A DNA stretch of 64,000 nt, taken from Pseudomonadota bacterium. Lineage in GTDB: Bacteria; Pseudomonadota; Gammaproteobacteria; Steroidobacterales; Steroidobacteraceae. The notes under the pieces were generated by a model. The model was not told the DNA's origin. It did not search any database and saw only the letters and a program-made list of their open reading frames with translations. The position numbers and the translations under genes are program-made. The stretch spans positions 1 through 64,000 of the forward strand of contig JAEZFW010000065.1 of the NCBI GenBank assembly GCA_023417315.1, read 5' to 3'. Shown here in pieces: positions 16,084 through 25,018 of the stretch (the stretch's first letter is position 1; every line of letters begins with the position of its first letter).

Positions 16084-17772
16084 ATGAACGTACAAGCGAC
16101 TCAGCAAACCGGGCCTGAATCCGAGGCACCCGGTTTTGGCGAATACTTCGGCATTCTGAAGAAGCGCAGCCGCCTGCTGCTGAACGTCTCCGTCCCGATC
16201 CTCGCACTCGGAGCGCTGCTAGCGCTTGGCTTGCCTGACGTGTATCGCTCTTCTGCGCTGATCGAGATCGACGAGCAACAATCGATGCAGAACATGCTCG
16301 CGCGCGGCCAGCCGAGCAGCAATCGAGACGAAGAGGAGTACGCGGATCAGTACGTGCAGAGCTTGAGCACCCGCGTGCTGAGCGATGCCAATCTTCGGCG
16401 CCTTCTGGAACAACACACGCTGTACGACGGAGACGACCAGGCAGCGTTGCTGAAGGAGCTGCGCAGCGATATCGACGTGAACATCGTCACTGCGCGCATT
16501 CTAGATCCTAGAACCGGCCGTGAACGCGAGGTCGTGAGCGCCTTCAACGTTGGTTACGACAACCGCGATCCGGGTCGGGCCTACGAAGGCGCAACGTGGC
16601 TCATGAATGCGTTCCTCGAGGAGAATCGCCGCGACCGTCAGAGCGTCGCCGCATCCGCGGCAAAGTTCTTTGCCTCGGAAGCGGAGCGCATGCGCAAGCA
16701 TGTGTCCAGCTTGGAAAACAAGCTCGCCGAGTTCAAAGCCAAGAACCAAGGGCGACTGCCGGATCTCACAGGTGTCAATCTGAATGTCATGGCTCGCACG
16801 GAGGAAGACATTCAGAACATCGAGATGCAGATGCAGTCACTGCGACGCGAGCGGGTGTTCCTGATGTCGCAGCTTCAGCAGGCGAGCCAAGCAGCGCCAG
16901 AAACAGCGAGCTTGCGTCAACTCGAGGAAGAATATCGTCGCAAGAGCGTGTCGTATGACGAGAGTCACCCCGATATGATCTCGCTGCGTCGACAGATCGA
17001 TCAGCTACGCTCGGGCGGCTCCGTTGCCGGCATGACGCTGCAAGCGCAGTTGCAGAATCAGCGCTCGATTCTGGGCGAAGCGCGCCAGCGCTACAGCGAC
17101 GATCACCCTGACGTGAAGCGCATCCTTCGCAATATCGAGTCGCTCGAAGCCCGGATTGCATCCGGCGAGACGGCGGATCGAAGTCTCTCCTCGGATTCTC
17201 CCGTCGCCGTGCAGTTGCGAACGCAGCTCAACGCTACCGACTCGCAGCTCGCCGCGTTGCAGGCCCGAAGTGCCGAGCTGCGCACGAAGCTGAGCGACCT
17301 CGAAGGACGACTGAATGCCGCACCTGAAGTGGAACGCGAGTATCAGGATGTGACCCGCGACTTGGCCGGAGCGCGTGCTAAGTACGACGAGTTGCTGAAG
17401 CGTCAAATGGACGCGGAAGTGAGCGAGGCCGCGATCGCGGGCGGTACCGTCGATGAGTTCCGCGTCGCGCAGAAGCCCATCGTGCCGCGCGAGCCTGCTA
17501 AACCGGCGCGCCTTGCCATCTTCATCATTGCGATGGTTCTTGCGGTCGCGGCCGGATTCGCGGCGGTCATCGCAGCGCAGTTCCTCGATCAGACGGTACG
17601 TGGCGTGCGCGACATCAAGGACATCCTCAATGTGACGCCGCTTGCGGCCGTGCCTGTGATCGAAACGGCCGGAACGATGCACCTGCGTCGGCGACAGGCG
17701 ATGGTCTTCGTTGCGCGTACTGCGATAGGAATCGCAATTGTCTACTACGTGACTTCACAGTTTCTATTCTGA
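16084..17772 (+). CDS. Wzz/GumC-type polysaccharide chain-length regulator
   Basis: A 562-aa inner-membrane co-polymerase. An N-terminal Wzz motif (YFGILKKRSRLLLNV) runs into the first membrane helix. A long periplasmic coiled-coil region (about 190-420) contains two RHPD-like repeats around DESHPDMISLRRQID and YSDDHPDVKRILRNIE. The second helix (LAIFIIAMVLAVAAGFAAVI) has no fused kinase domain; the kinase is the next gene. A third hydrophobic stretch closes the C terminus. It sets chain length or drives polymerisation together with the Wzy-like protein. It is the third gene of the export operon. Confidence 0.9.
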   Translation: MNVQATQQTGPESEAPGFGEYFGILKKRSRLLLNVSVPILALGALLALGLPDVYRSSALIEIDEQQSMQNMLARGQPSSNRDEEEYADQYVQSLSTRVLSDANLRRLLEQHTLYDGDDQAALLKELRSDIDVNIVTARILDPRTGREREVVSAFNVGYDNRDPGRAYEGATWLMNAFLEENRRDRQSVAASAAKFFASEAERMRKHVSSLENKLAEFKAKNQGRLPDLTGVNLNVMARTEEDIQNIEMQMQSLRRERVFLMSQLQQASQAAPETASLRQLEEEYRRKSVSYDESHPDMISLRRQIDQLRSGGSVAGMTLQAQLQNQRSILGEARQRYSDDHPDVKRILRNIESLEARIASGETADRSLSSDSPVAVQLRTQLNATDSQLAALQARSAELRTKLSDLEGRLNAAPEVEREYQDVTRDLAGARAKYDELLKRQMDAEVSEAAIAGGTVDEFRVAQKPIVPREPAKPARLAIFIIAMVLAVAAGFAAVIAAQFLDQTVRGVRDIKDILNVTPLAAVPVIETAGTMHLRRRQAMVFVARTAIGIAIVYYVTSQFLF

Positions 17773-17795
17773 CTGCAAGACGAGAGGTTCGGAGC

Positions 17796-18647
17796 ATGAG
17801 CATCATTGAAGAAGCTGTACGCAAGACAGCCGAACAGCATTCTCGATTGGGAGTCTCCGAGCCGCTCCACGGTCGCTCTCGTAAACGCCGCGTCGCGCCG
17901 GCCCCGATCGATACATCGCAGGTACGCCAGTATCAGCGAGTGTCGCTCGACAATAGTGTGCTCGAGCAGAACCGAGTCCTGCCGCGAATTACCGATCATG
18001 CCGCACTGCGTGCATACAAGATCCTGCGTACGCGAGTCTTGCGCCGCCTCGAGGCGAATCAATGGCGTTCGATCGCGATCAGCGGAGTGACAGCAGGGGA
18101 GGGCAAGACCTTGACCGCTATCAATCTCGCGATTGCCCTTTCTCAAGACGTGAATACATGGGTCTTTCTCGTGGATCTCGATCTGCAACGCCCGCGCGTC
18201 GCGAACTATTTGGGTATGTCGGGTCTGGGTGGCGAGAAGGGCTTGTCGGATTACCTCTTGGGCGAGGCCAGCATCGACAGCATCATGTATTCGCCGAATC
18301 TCGAACGCCTCACCGTCATTCCAAACTTCCAGCCGGTGGCGCAGTCCTCCGAGCTCCTGTCCTCGCCTCGCATGTTGGAGTTGATGCGTGCGCTGGAGAA
18401 TGAAGCACCACGACGCGTTCTGATTCTCGACATGCCGCCGGTCCTCGCCTCGGACGACGTGCTTGCATTCTCACCGCAGATCGACAGTTTGTTGCTCGTG
18501 GTGGGCGAGGGTGCGACGAGTAGAGACAGTTTACGAAGCGCGAAAGAAGTGCTCGCAGAAATGAATCTGCTTGGGGTCGTGTTGAATCGCTCGGCAGAGC
18601 GCGACGATAGCGCGTACTACTCGTATGGGCAGCCCGCGAAGGCCTAA
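17796..18647 (+). CDS. CpsD/CapB-type tyrosine-protein kinase (BY-kinase)
   Basis: A 283-aa cytosolic BY-kinase that autophosphorylates and controls EPS polymerisation through the Wzz-like partner encoded just before it. It has Walker A (GVTAGEGKTLTAINLA), Walker A' (VFLVDLDLQRP) and Walker B (RVLILDMPPV). A C-terminal tyrosine cluster (DDSAYYSYGQ) is the expected autophosphorylation site. The start ATG 17796 follows GAGAGG-type Shine-Dalgarno sequence. It is the last gene of the operon and convergent with asnB, with a heptad inverted repeat between them. Confidence 0.9.
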   Translation: MSIIEEAVRKTAEQHSRLGVSEPLHGRSRKRRVAPAPIDTSQVRQYQRVSLDNSVLEQNRVLPRITDHAALRAYKILRTRVLRRLEANQWRSIAISGVTAGEGKTLTAINLAIALSQDVNTWVFLVDLDLQRPRVANYLGMSGLGGEKGLSDYLLGEASIDSIMYSPNLERLTVIPNFQPVAQSSELLSSPRMLELMRALENEAPRRVLILDMPPVLASDDVLAFSPQIDSLLLVVGEGATSRDSLRSAKEVLAEMNLLGVVLNRSAERDDSAYYSYGQPAKA

Positions 18648-18663
18648 CGGCCGTGATCGGTCC

Positions 18664-18779
18664 GAGGCGGACGGTGAGGAGGACGGAATCAGTTGCGCCT
18701 CGCCGCCAAACTCGCAACGTTTCTCTGCTTCTGCGATCTGCCTCTTTCACCGCCCGCTGTTCGCCGTCCGCCGTTCACC
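18664..18779. repeat. Heptad inverted repeat between cpsD and asnB
   Basis: The left part holds GCGGACG, GTGAGGA and GGACGGA (18666 onward). The right part (18747-18779) holds CCGCCCG, CTGTTCG, CCGTCCG and CCGTTCA, approximately complementary. The right arm encodes the last residues and TGA of the convergent asnB gene. It lies between two convergent genes. Confidence 0.55.
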
Positions 18780-20705
18780 AGCCGAAGCGGTGAGCTCCCG
18801 CCGCAAATCCTCCCGTGACTGCCCGTCGATCATCATCCGATACCAGAGCTCCGCGTTGAGGAGCAACCACAATCGGTTGCCGTGATCTTCGGACTTGCTC
18901 GTGTGCTCCTGCACGAGGGTTCGTACCGCTTTCGCATCGATGATGCGTTCGGCGGCGAGCCGTGAATCGCGCAAGCAGACGTCGAACAGGCGCGCGTACT
19001 CGTCTTTGAGTAGATAGGGCAGCGCCGAGGCAAAGCCCTGCTTCGGGCGGCTCAGCAGCGTCGGCGGCAAATACCGTGTGGCAAGTTTGCGCTGTAGGTG
19101 GCGCAGTGTGCCGCCTTGCACCTTTAAGGCAGACGGCAGCCGTGCAGCGAACTCGGCCAGTTTGTGATCCATGAATGGGCTGCGCGTTTCCAATCCATGG
19201 GCCATGCACATCCGGTCAGTGATCATCACCGGATGATTGGGAAGGCGAACCATGCTATCGGCATGCAGCATCCGATCGAGGGCATCCCCCTTCGTCTCCT
19301 CGTAGGGAGTGCGGATTGCTGCTTCAGCGTCGAGCTCGGCAGCCCTTGCTCGCGCATCGTCCGTATAGAGTCGCTCGCGCCGTTGGCGATCGAAGTAGAA
19401 GTACGTCAGGCTCGCCGCATAGCGAGCGCCGCCTTCCTGGAACGATAGGTGATGAAGCCAGCGCAGCTTATGACCTGTACTCTTGTACCAGCCGGCCGTT
19501 GGTAGCAGCGAGAACGCGGGCTGTAGCACGCGGCGGCGTACCGACTCGGGGACTCTGCCGTAGTGCCCGGCGTAGATATTCCCATAGTAGCGATCATAGC
19601 CGCCGAACAACTCATCGCCCCCGTCGCCGCCAATCACGACTTTCACATGGCGCCGCGTGAACTCCGCCAGATGCCACGTACAAAGCGATAAAGGATCGGA
19701 CGGCTCATCGAGTGCCCAGATCAGATCGGGCAGATGAGCAGCGATCCGAGGATGGATGCACGACTCGTGGTGATCCGTGCGATAGATTCTCGCGACCTCT
19801 TGCGCTTGCGGCGCCTCGTCGAACTGCTCGTAATCGATGCCCATGGTGAACGTGGGCAAGTTCTTGATGCCAACCTTCTTGCTCACCATCGCCACGAGCA
19901 AGCTCGAGTCGAGTCCGCCGCTCAAGAATGCTCCCACGGGCACATCGCTCACGAGATGTAATCGAAGCGTTTCCTCGATCTTGGATTCGAGCTCATCGAG
20001 CAGCACTTCTTCGGATGCGGTGCGTTTCGGATCGTACGTGAGTGTCCAGTACCGATGAATCTGCGGCTCGCCGCCCGCTTCCACAGAGAGGAAGTGTGCT
20101 GGCGGTAGCTTGTGGATACCTTCGAACATCGAGAGCGGCGCATCGATGAGCCGCAGCGCCAGATACTGATCGAGCGCAGCGAAATTGAGTCGCGGTCGCT
20201 GGGCGTCCCGCGCGAGCAATGCCTTGATCTCGGACGCGCACGCGAATCCCCGCGCATCCGACTGGTAGTAGAGGGGCTTCTGGCCCAGATGATCGCGCGC
20301 AGCGAGCAACCGATGGCGACGCGCATCCCACAGCACGAACGCGAACATCCCTCGAAGGTGCTTGAACAGCTCATCGCCGTAACGCTCGTACAGTGCAATG
20401 ATGATCTCGCAATCGCTGTTCGTCAGAAAAGTGTGGCCACGCTGCTCTAGGTCCCGACGCAGCTCACGGTAGTTGTAGATCTCGCCGTTCGCAACGAGCT
20501 GGATGCGCCCGTCCGCGCTGCGCAGCGGCTGCGCGCCGCCTTCGAGATCGATGATCGACAAACGTCGGTGACCCAATGTCACCGCAGCGTCCTGGTAGAT
20601 GCCTTCGCCGTCCGGTCCTCGATGGCTCAACGCGTCAAGCATCCGCCGCATTGCAGCTTCTCGATTCAGCGCATCGGTAGACAGCAACGCGGCGATGCCA
20701 CACAT
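18747..20705 (-). CDS. asnB: Asparagine synthase (glutamine-hydrolysing)-type amidotransferase
   Basis: A 652-aa class II glutamine amidotransferase. The N-terminal nucleophile is Cys2 (MCGIAALL), with conserved RRLSIIDLEGGAQP and NGEIYNYRELR. The ATP-pyrophosphatase domain has the PP-motif SGGLDSS at about 260. In EPS loci such enzymes (for example WbpS-like and exosortase-associated ones) are thought to amidate uronic acids rather than make asparagine. With algD in the same locus that role is plausible. The C-terminal residues GERRTANSGR are encoded by a heptad repeat shared with intergenic regions, so the tail is probably not functional. It is followed upstream by a GT4 gene on the same strand. 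Confidence 0.9.
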   Translation of the reverse strand: MCGIAALLSTDALNREAAMRRMLDALSHRGPDGEGIYQDAAVTLGHRRLSIIDLEGGAQPLRSADGRIQLVANGEIYNYRELRRDLEQRGHTFLTNSDCEIIIALYERYGDELFKHLRGMFAFVLWDARRHRLLAARDHLGQKPLYYQSDARGFACASEIKALLARDAQRPRLNFAALDQYLALRLIDAPLSMFEGIHKLPPAHFLSVEAGGEPQIHRYWTLTYDPKRTASEEVLLDELESKIEETLRLHLVSDVPVGAFLSGGLDSSLLVAMVSKKVGIKNLPTFTMGIDYEQFDEAPQAQEVARIYRTDHHESCIHPRIAAHLPDLIWALDEPSDPLSLCTWHLAEFTRRHVKVVIGGDGGDELFGGYDRYYGNIYAGHYGRVPESVRRRVLQPAFSLLPTAGWYKSTGHKLRWLHHLSFQEGGARYAASLTYFYFDRQRRERLYTDDARARAAELDAEAAIRTPYEETKGDALDRMLHADSMVRLPNHPVMITDRMCMAHGLETRSPFMDHKLAEFAARLPSALKVQGGTLRHLQRKLATRYLPPTLLSRPKQGFASALPYLLKDEYARLFDVCLRDSRLAAERIIDAKAVRTLVQEHTSKSEDHGNRLWLLLNAELWYRMMIDGQSREDLRRELTASAGERRTANSGR

Positions 20706-20720
20706 GGGAAGGGGCTATTG

Positions 20721-20749
20721 GGGGCTGGGCTGCTGGGCACTGGCCAGAA
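20721..20749. repeat. GCTGGGC/CTGGCCAG heptad-type repeat upstream of asnB
   Basis: A stretch of GCTGGGC-like units ends in CTGGCCAGAA. The same CTGGCCAGA core ends both other hairpins of this type, at 22026-22084 and 22935-23030. No inverted partner is seen here. It lies between the downstream asnB start and the GT4 stop. Confidence 0.5.
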
Positions 20750-20796
20750 TGCGGATCCGCAGTGACAACGTGTGCTACCGAAGTTTGATGCGGGCG

Positions 20797-21993
20797 TTAC
20801 GGGGACGATGAAACAGCGCTTCGACGCGCTGCTTGTGGTGCTCGTTTCGCGATCACCTCTTCGAATACTTGTTCGTATCGAGCAGCGCACGTGTCGATGA
20901 AAAACTGTTCGACGCGCTCCAGGTTCCTCGCTCCATAGCGGCGCCGGGCATCGGCGTCGGCATGTACACGCAGCAGCGCCTCCTTGAATCGCGATTGATC
21001 GTTGAGCGGCACGACCTCACCGGTTTCGCCCGTCGCGAGGAAATCGGTTTGACCTCCTTTGTCGTAGCACACTACAGGTAAGCCCTGGGCCATCGCCTCC
21101 AAGAAGACTAAGCCGAAACCTTCATGTTGGCTCGTGGATACAAAGGCGTCCGAGACTTCCAGCGCAGCATATTTCTGTGCATCGCTCACTTGCCCGAGCA
21201 GGCGTACACGCTGGCTGAGGCCGGTCGCTTGCGCGCGCTCGCTGATCGCTGCCGCGTCCGGTCCGCTTCCTATCACGAGCAAGTAGGCATCCTTGAGCCC
21301 GCTCGCCGCGAGAATGTCGACCAGTTGAACCGTCGCCTTGCGTGCCACTAGACGCCCAATCGTGACGAGCACAAAAGCGTCTTCGGGTAGTCCAAGCGCC
21401 GCACGATTGACGTGCTGAGGCGCGGGCGGACGTTCGATGCCCAATGGGATCAATTGTGTCGCTCGATCCACCCCATAGATCTGCTTCACGTGACGCACGG
21501 TGTCTTGCGACTGTCCGACGACCGCATCGGCCGCTCGAAGCAGCCAGCGCACCGCTCCACGCAACGGTGCATGACGGTGCGGAGAGCTCGCCTTGCTCGG
21601 ATCGAAAAGATCGCCGCCATGCACCGACAAGACATTCGGCACGCGATACATCCGCGACAAGGCGTGCCCCAAAGGCCCCGTCGGCACGACAAAATGCGTG
21701 TTGATGACATCGAACGCAGATTCGCGTGAGAGCGACAATCCACGCAGGAAACCGCTCGGCAGATAGGCAAACATCGACGGGAAGTTTGCCACCGCAAGCT
21801 CCTTGCGAAAGAAAACGGGCACGCGGATGACACGCACGCGGTCTTCGATCTCGACCGCTGGCAATTGCCCCGCGCGTGAAGTCAACACAGTGATCTCGTG
21901 CTTCTTCGCGAGCTGTCTCGCGAGCGCAGCCATCACCACTCCGCCGCCTCCGCCCAGCGGCGGATATTCGTAATTGCAGAACAAGATTCGCAT
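20797..21993 (-). CDS. Glycosyltransferase family 4 (GT-B) protein
   Basis: A 398-aa GT4 enzyme. It starts MRILFCNYEYPPLGGGGGVV, the usual N terminus with a glycine-rich loop. It then has SVHGGDLFDPS, VLVTIGRLVARKATVQLVDI, and the donor-site EHGFG-equivalent STSQHEGFGLVFLEAMAQGL with the two Glu residues of the EX7E motif. ATG 21993 is chosen because the family begins there; the frame is open 105 bases upstream through a hairpin repeat. A candidate sigma-54 element at 22006-22020 would give a nearly leaderless transcript. It precedes asnB on the same strand with a 91-bp gap. Confidence 0.9.
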   Translation of the reverse strand: MRILFCNYEYPPLGGGGGVVMAALARQLAKKHEITVLTSRAGQLPAVEIEDRVRVIRVPVFFRKELAVANFPSMFAYLPSGFLRGLSLSRESAFDVINTHFVVPTGPLGHALSRMYRVPNVLSVHGGDLFDPSKASSPHRHAPLRGAVRWLLRAADAVVGQSQDTVRHVKQIYGVDRATQLIPLGIERPPAPQHVNRAALGLPEDAFVLVTIGRLVARKATVQLVDILAASGLKDAYLLVIGSGPDAAAISERAQATGLSQRVRLLGQVSDAQKYAALEVSDAFVSTSQHEGFGLVFLEAMAQGLPVVCYDKGGQTDFLATGETGEVVPLNDQSRFKEALLRVHADADARRRYGARNLERVEQFFIDTCAARYEQVFEEVIAKRAPQAARRSAVSSSP

Positions 21994-22005
21994 GGGCGAA
22001 GTAGA

Positions 22006-22020
22006 GCAAGAATGATGCCG
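22006..22020 (-). promoter_or_regulatory. Candidate sigma-54 promoter of the minus-strand GT4 gene
   Basis: On the minus strand this reads CGGCATCATTCTTGC: GG-N10-GC with a perfect TTGC -12 half and CGGCAT as the -24 half. It is only 13 bp from the start codon, so it would produce a leaderless or nearly leaderless mRNA. That lowers confidence. Confidence 0.45.
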
Positions 22021-22025
22021 GCTCA

Positions 22026-22084
22026 GGGTGCTGGGTGCTGGCCAGAACGGAGTGCAGCCCTTTCTGGCCAGCAGCCCAGTACCC
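22026..22084. repeat. CTGGCCAG inverted repeat in a divergent promoter region
   Basis: The arms 22026-22047 and 22062-22084 are reverse complements except for one mismatch and one inserted base. The loop is 14 bases. It lies between divergent genes, so it cannot serve as a terminator for either. It abuts the candidate sigma-54 element at 22006. Confidence 0.7.
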
Positions 22085-22154
22085 TTGTTCGGAACCATTG
22101 CCGCCCTACGCGTATTTACACAGTCTCCTGTCGGTGTTTTCTAGGATTGATGAA

Positions 22155-22910
22155 ATGAACGTGCAACCGCTCAGACCGGAATTTGCGGCGCGCCGCCGCT
22201 TGGCCGCCAAGCTCGAGCCCTTCGACTCCTATTGGCAAGCTCCGAAAGACATCGACAGCGGCTACAACTCGTTCGCTGCCTACTATCGGGCGAACTATTT
22301 GCCGTACTTGCCTGAGAACCGCGCAGCAAAGATTCTCGTGATCAGCTGCGGCCCCGGATATCTGCTCAATGTGCTTGCGAAAGCCGGGTACCACAACGTG
22401 GTCGGCATCGACTCGGATGCTGCGAAAGTCGAGCACGGCAAGAAGCGCGGGCTGCAATGCGAGGTCGCGGAAGCCTTCCCATATCTAGAAGGTAAGCGGG
22501 GCGAGTTCGATGTGATCATTCCCGAGCAAGAGCTCAACCATCTCACGCACGATGAGACGATCGAGTTCCTGCAGCTATGTCAGGCGGCGCTGAAGCCCGG
22601 TGGTCGCGTGATCGTGTACGCGATGAATGGAGCAAATCCGTTCGTCGGCGCTGAAAATCTTGCTCACAACATCGACCATTTCTACATTGTCACGGAGTAC
22701 AGCCTCGGGCAATTGCTCGAGCTCGGTGGCTTCAAGGACATCAAGCCCTTCGCATTGAAGCTCTATGTGTTCTGGAAGAATCCACTGAACTATGTCGGGC
22801 TCGCAGTCACGACCGTCCTCGAGCTCACGATGCGGCTCGTCTTCATGATGTACGGCAAGAAGGTGAAAGTCCTGAGCAAGAAAGTCGCCGCTCTCGCCAT
22901 CAAGCCCTGA
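22155..22910 (+). CDS. Class I SAM-dependent methyltransferase
   Basis: A 251-aa methyltransferase. The SAM-binding motif I reads ILVISCGPGYLLNVLAKAGY, then VVGIDSD (acidic residue for the ribose) and a post-II region FDVIIPEQELNHLTHD. A later segment, ALKPGGRVIVYAMN, is typical of class I enzymes. The C terminus has a hydrophobic stretch and a Lys-rich tail, suggesting membrane contact. It probably methylates a sugar or lipid-linked intermediate of the EPS. ATG 22155 is preferred, with AGGA about 8 bases upstream; the open frame extends upstream through the hairpin repeat. Convergent with the kinase gene. Confidence 0.82.
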   Translation: MNVQPLRPEFAARRRLAAKLEPFDSYWQAPKDIDSGYNSFAAYYRANYLPYLPENRAAKILVISCGPGYLLNVLAKAGYHNVVGIDSDAAKVEHGKKRGLQCEVAEAFPYLEGKRGEFDVIIPEQELNHLTHDETIEFLQLCQAALKPGGRVIVYAMNGANPFVGAENLAHNIDHFYIVTEYSLGQLLELGGFKDIKPFALKLYVFWKNPLNYVGLAVTTVLELTMRLVFMMYGKKVKVLSKKVAALAIKP

Positions 22911-22934
22911 GCTCAGTCTAGCTGATGGCTAAAC

Positions 22935-23030
22935 GGCAAACTGGCCGCTGGCACCTGGCCAGACAAGAAGGGTTTGACATTGCGCGCTGCGCGCTATTCA
23001 TTCTGGCCAGGTGCCAGTGGCCAGCTTGCC
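22935..23030. repeat. Long inverted repeat between convergent genes
   Basis: The arms 22935-22963 and 23002-23030 are reverse complements at 27 of 29 positions, with a 38-base loop that itself contains GCGCGCTGCGCGC. The arms carry the CTGGCCAG core seen at 20721 and 22026. It lies between the stops of the methyltransferase and the kinase. No T-run is present. Confidence 0.8.
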
Positions 23031-23053
23031 TGTTGGCCGACGAGCGACGGACG

Positions 23054-25018
23054 CTAGTCGTCGTCCTTGATCGTCGCATCGATCTTGCGAATCTCGCCCA
23101 GCCGTCCGCGTCGGATGCCCATGAGCTCGATCGTGAAAGTTTCGTCCCCTTCGGCCACTAGGTCGTTACGCAAGGGGATATAGACTGCACGTTGCGCTTG
23201 GCCGTCTGCGAACTCAACAGTACCCGTTTGGGTCACGATGAAGTCTTCGCCGATGGTGGCGGAGCCGCTGTGAGCACGCCACTCCACACTCGTGCGTCCG
23301 GCGAGGGATCCCGAGCGCTTCACCACGAACACGGCTGCAATGGCGCTTTCACTGGTCACGATGGAATCGCTGCTGAACGAAATCGTGCTGACAGGTGCGG
23401 GGGGAGCTGGCGGCTTCTCCTGCTGAGACGGCGAGGGTACCGGCTCCTCTTGCATGATCAGCGGCGATTCTCCCGCGCCTTCGGTCGTGGGTACGCTCAT
23501 TCCCTGCGCAGGCCGCATCTGTCCCGGTCCGATCGCGCCTGCAGCTGAGCTCGCCAGTTTGCCGAGTGCATTCGCGGAGCCGCCTTCTGCGGCGACCGAG
23601 CCCGCGGGACGGCGTGCGGTATCGGCCGCGATCGTCGCGGCTGCAACCGGCACTGCTTCCGAGCTCTCACGCTGAGTGGCAAACCAGAGCACGGCACCTG
23701 CCACCGCGAGGAACACGAAGAAACCCCAGCTACGTTGCGTCGGCACCAGCTCGTCTGGCAATTCAGACACGGGCTCTTTGGCAATGGCCACTTCGCCTGC
23801 AGGCTCTGGTGTGATCTGTGCCGAGGGGGGCGGAACAGGTGCTAGAAGTTTGTCGAGCACCATCGAAATGTCGCGTGGGCGTTCATCGCGCTCCCACGCT
23901 AAAGCGGAGAGCAAGGCGAGCCACTGGGAGCTTGCAAGGTTCCAGGCGCGAGCAGGCGTCTTACCCTGCTCGCGCGCCTCGAGAGAGGACTTGCGATCGA
24001 ACGGATGCTGACCAGTGAGCAGCTCGTACGCGACGCATGCGAAGCTGAACACGTCATCGCGTGAATCGGGACGCACACCGCTCAAGACTTGTGGACTTGC
24101 GTATGCCGGCGTACCTGCTGGAATGCGCGTGTCCTCGCCTTCCTGCGATGTTGCGGCTCCGAAGTCGAACACTTTCACTTGGCCGTTCGGGCTCACGAGC
24201 ACGTTCGCAGGCTTGAAGTCGCCATGCACGATGTCATTGCTGTGTGCATAGGCCAGCGCTTGCGCGCACGAGGTCAAGACCGTGCGCTTCATCGACTCGG
24301 GAAGCGTGGCAGGCTCGCGAATGAGCGCTGCCAGCGATCTTCCTTCGATGAGCTCCATCGTCATGAACCACGTCTGATCATCACTATTCAACTCCAGAAC
24401 GCGGGCAATGTTCGGGTGCGCGAGCGCCTGCGCATGTTTGAATTCGTGCTGCAGTCTCACAATCGCACGTTCCTGGTCCTTGACCTCCGGCCGTGGCGTC
24501 TTGAGCGCAATGCGGGCGCCTGGTGCATTTTTGTCGACGTGCAGATCGCGTGCGCGAAACACCAGTGCAGTACCTCCAGAACCCAAAACTTGCTCGATCA
24601 GATAGCGATCTTTCAAAAGACATCCGGGAGCGATGCCCGCATTTCGCGGACCATCGCTCGCATGCGATCCGCGGATGACCCGCGCCGTCGCAGCCGCCGA
24701 CGCCGTGCGCGTCTCGGCAGGCTCGCGAGGTCGCGACGTGGGTTGCGCAACGAGATGCGAAGTTCCCGTGCCCATATCGAGATCGCTCGTGAGCGTGCCA
24801 ACCGATTGCACGAGCGGAGTAAACACCGGCGCTTTGACGTTCTGCGCGCTGTCCTCCGGCAGGGCGACGTCGTGTGTCTTGACCGCCTGCAAGTCGGAGG
24901 TGTGATCCTCGCGAATATCGCTCGTGGAGAGATTATCGAGATCGGCAGTTCTTGGGGCCCACGTTCGTGTCGCCGAATGCAAACGAGTGTCGATGTTCGC
25001 AGACATAGGAGTGCTCAC
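23054..25018 (-). CDS. Membrane Ser/Thr protein kinase with C-terminal Calx-beta domain
   Basis: A 654-aa Hanks-type kinase. After about 135 polar residues the kinase domain has the Gly-loop LGSGGTALVFRA, the lysine in IALKTPRP, the catalytic loop VHGDFKPANVL (HGD replaces HRD, Asp kept) and VFDFGAAT. One membrane helix (GFFVFLAVAGAVLWFAT, about 440-460) is followed by a Pro/Ser-rich linker. A Calx-beta domain (about 545-652; SGSATIGEDFIV, GDETFTIEL) should lie outside the cytosol and may bind Ca2+ or polysaccharide. The start is GTG 25018, overlapping the epimerase stop (GTGA); ATG 25006 is an alternative. Third gene of its operon. Substrate unknown. Confidence 0.88.
   Translation of the reverse strand: MSTPMSANIDTRLHSATRTWAPRTADLDNLSTSDIREDHTSDLQAVKTHDVALPEDSAQNVKAPVFTPLVQSVGTLTSDLDMGTGTSHLVAQPTSRPREPAETRTASAAATARVIRGSHASDGPRNAGIAPGCLLKDRYLIEQVLGSGGTALVFRARDLHVDKNAPGARIALKTPRPEVKDQERAIVRLQHEFKHAQALAHPNIARVLELNSDDQTWFMTMELIEGRSLAALIREPATLPESMKRTVLTSCAQALAYAHSNDIVHGDFKPANVLVSPNGQVKVFDFGAATSQEGEDTRIPAGTPAYASPQVLSGVRPDSRDDVFSFACVAYELLTGQHPFDRKSSLEAREQGKTPARAWNLASSQWLALLSALAWERDERPRDISMVLDKLLAPVPPPSAQITPEPAGEVAIAKEPVSELPDELVPTQRSWGFFVFLAVAGAVLWFATQRESSEAVPVAAATIAADTARRPAGSVAAEGGSANALGKLASSAAGAIGPGQMRPAQGMSVPTTEGAGESPLIMQEEPVPSPSQQEKPPAPPAPVSTISFSSDSIVTSESAIAAVFVVKRSGSLAGRTSVEWRAHSGSATIGEDFIVTQTGTVEFADGQAQRAVYIPLRNDLVAEGDETFTIELMGIRRGRLGEIRKIDATIKDDD

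Noticed and set aside
20732..20746. A minus-strand GG-N10-GC element upstream of asnB.
   Set aside because: The -12 half reads CAGC rather than TTGC and it lies inside a CTGGCCAG repeat, so the match is likely a by-product of the repeat.
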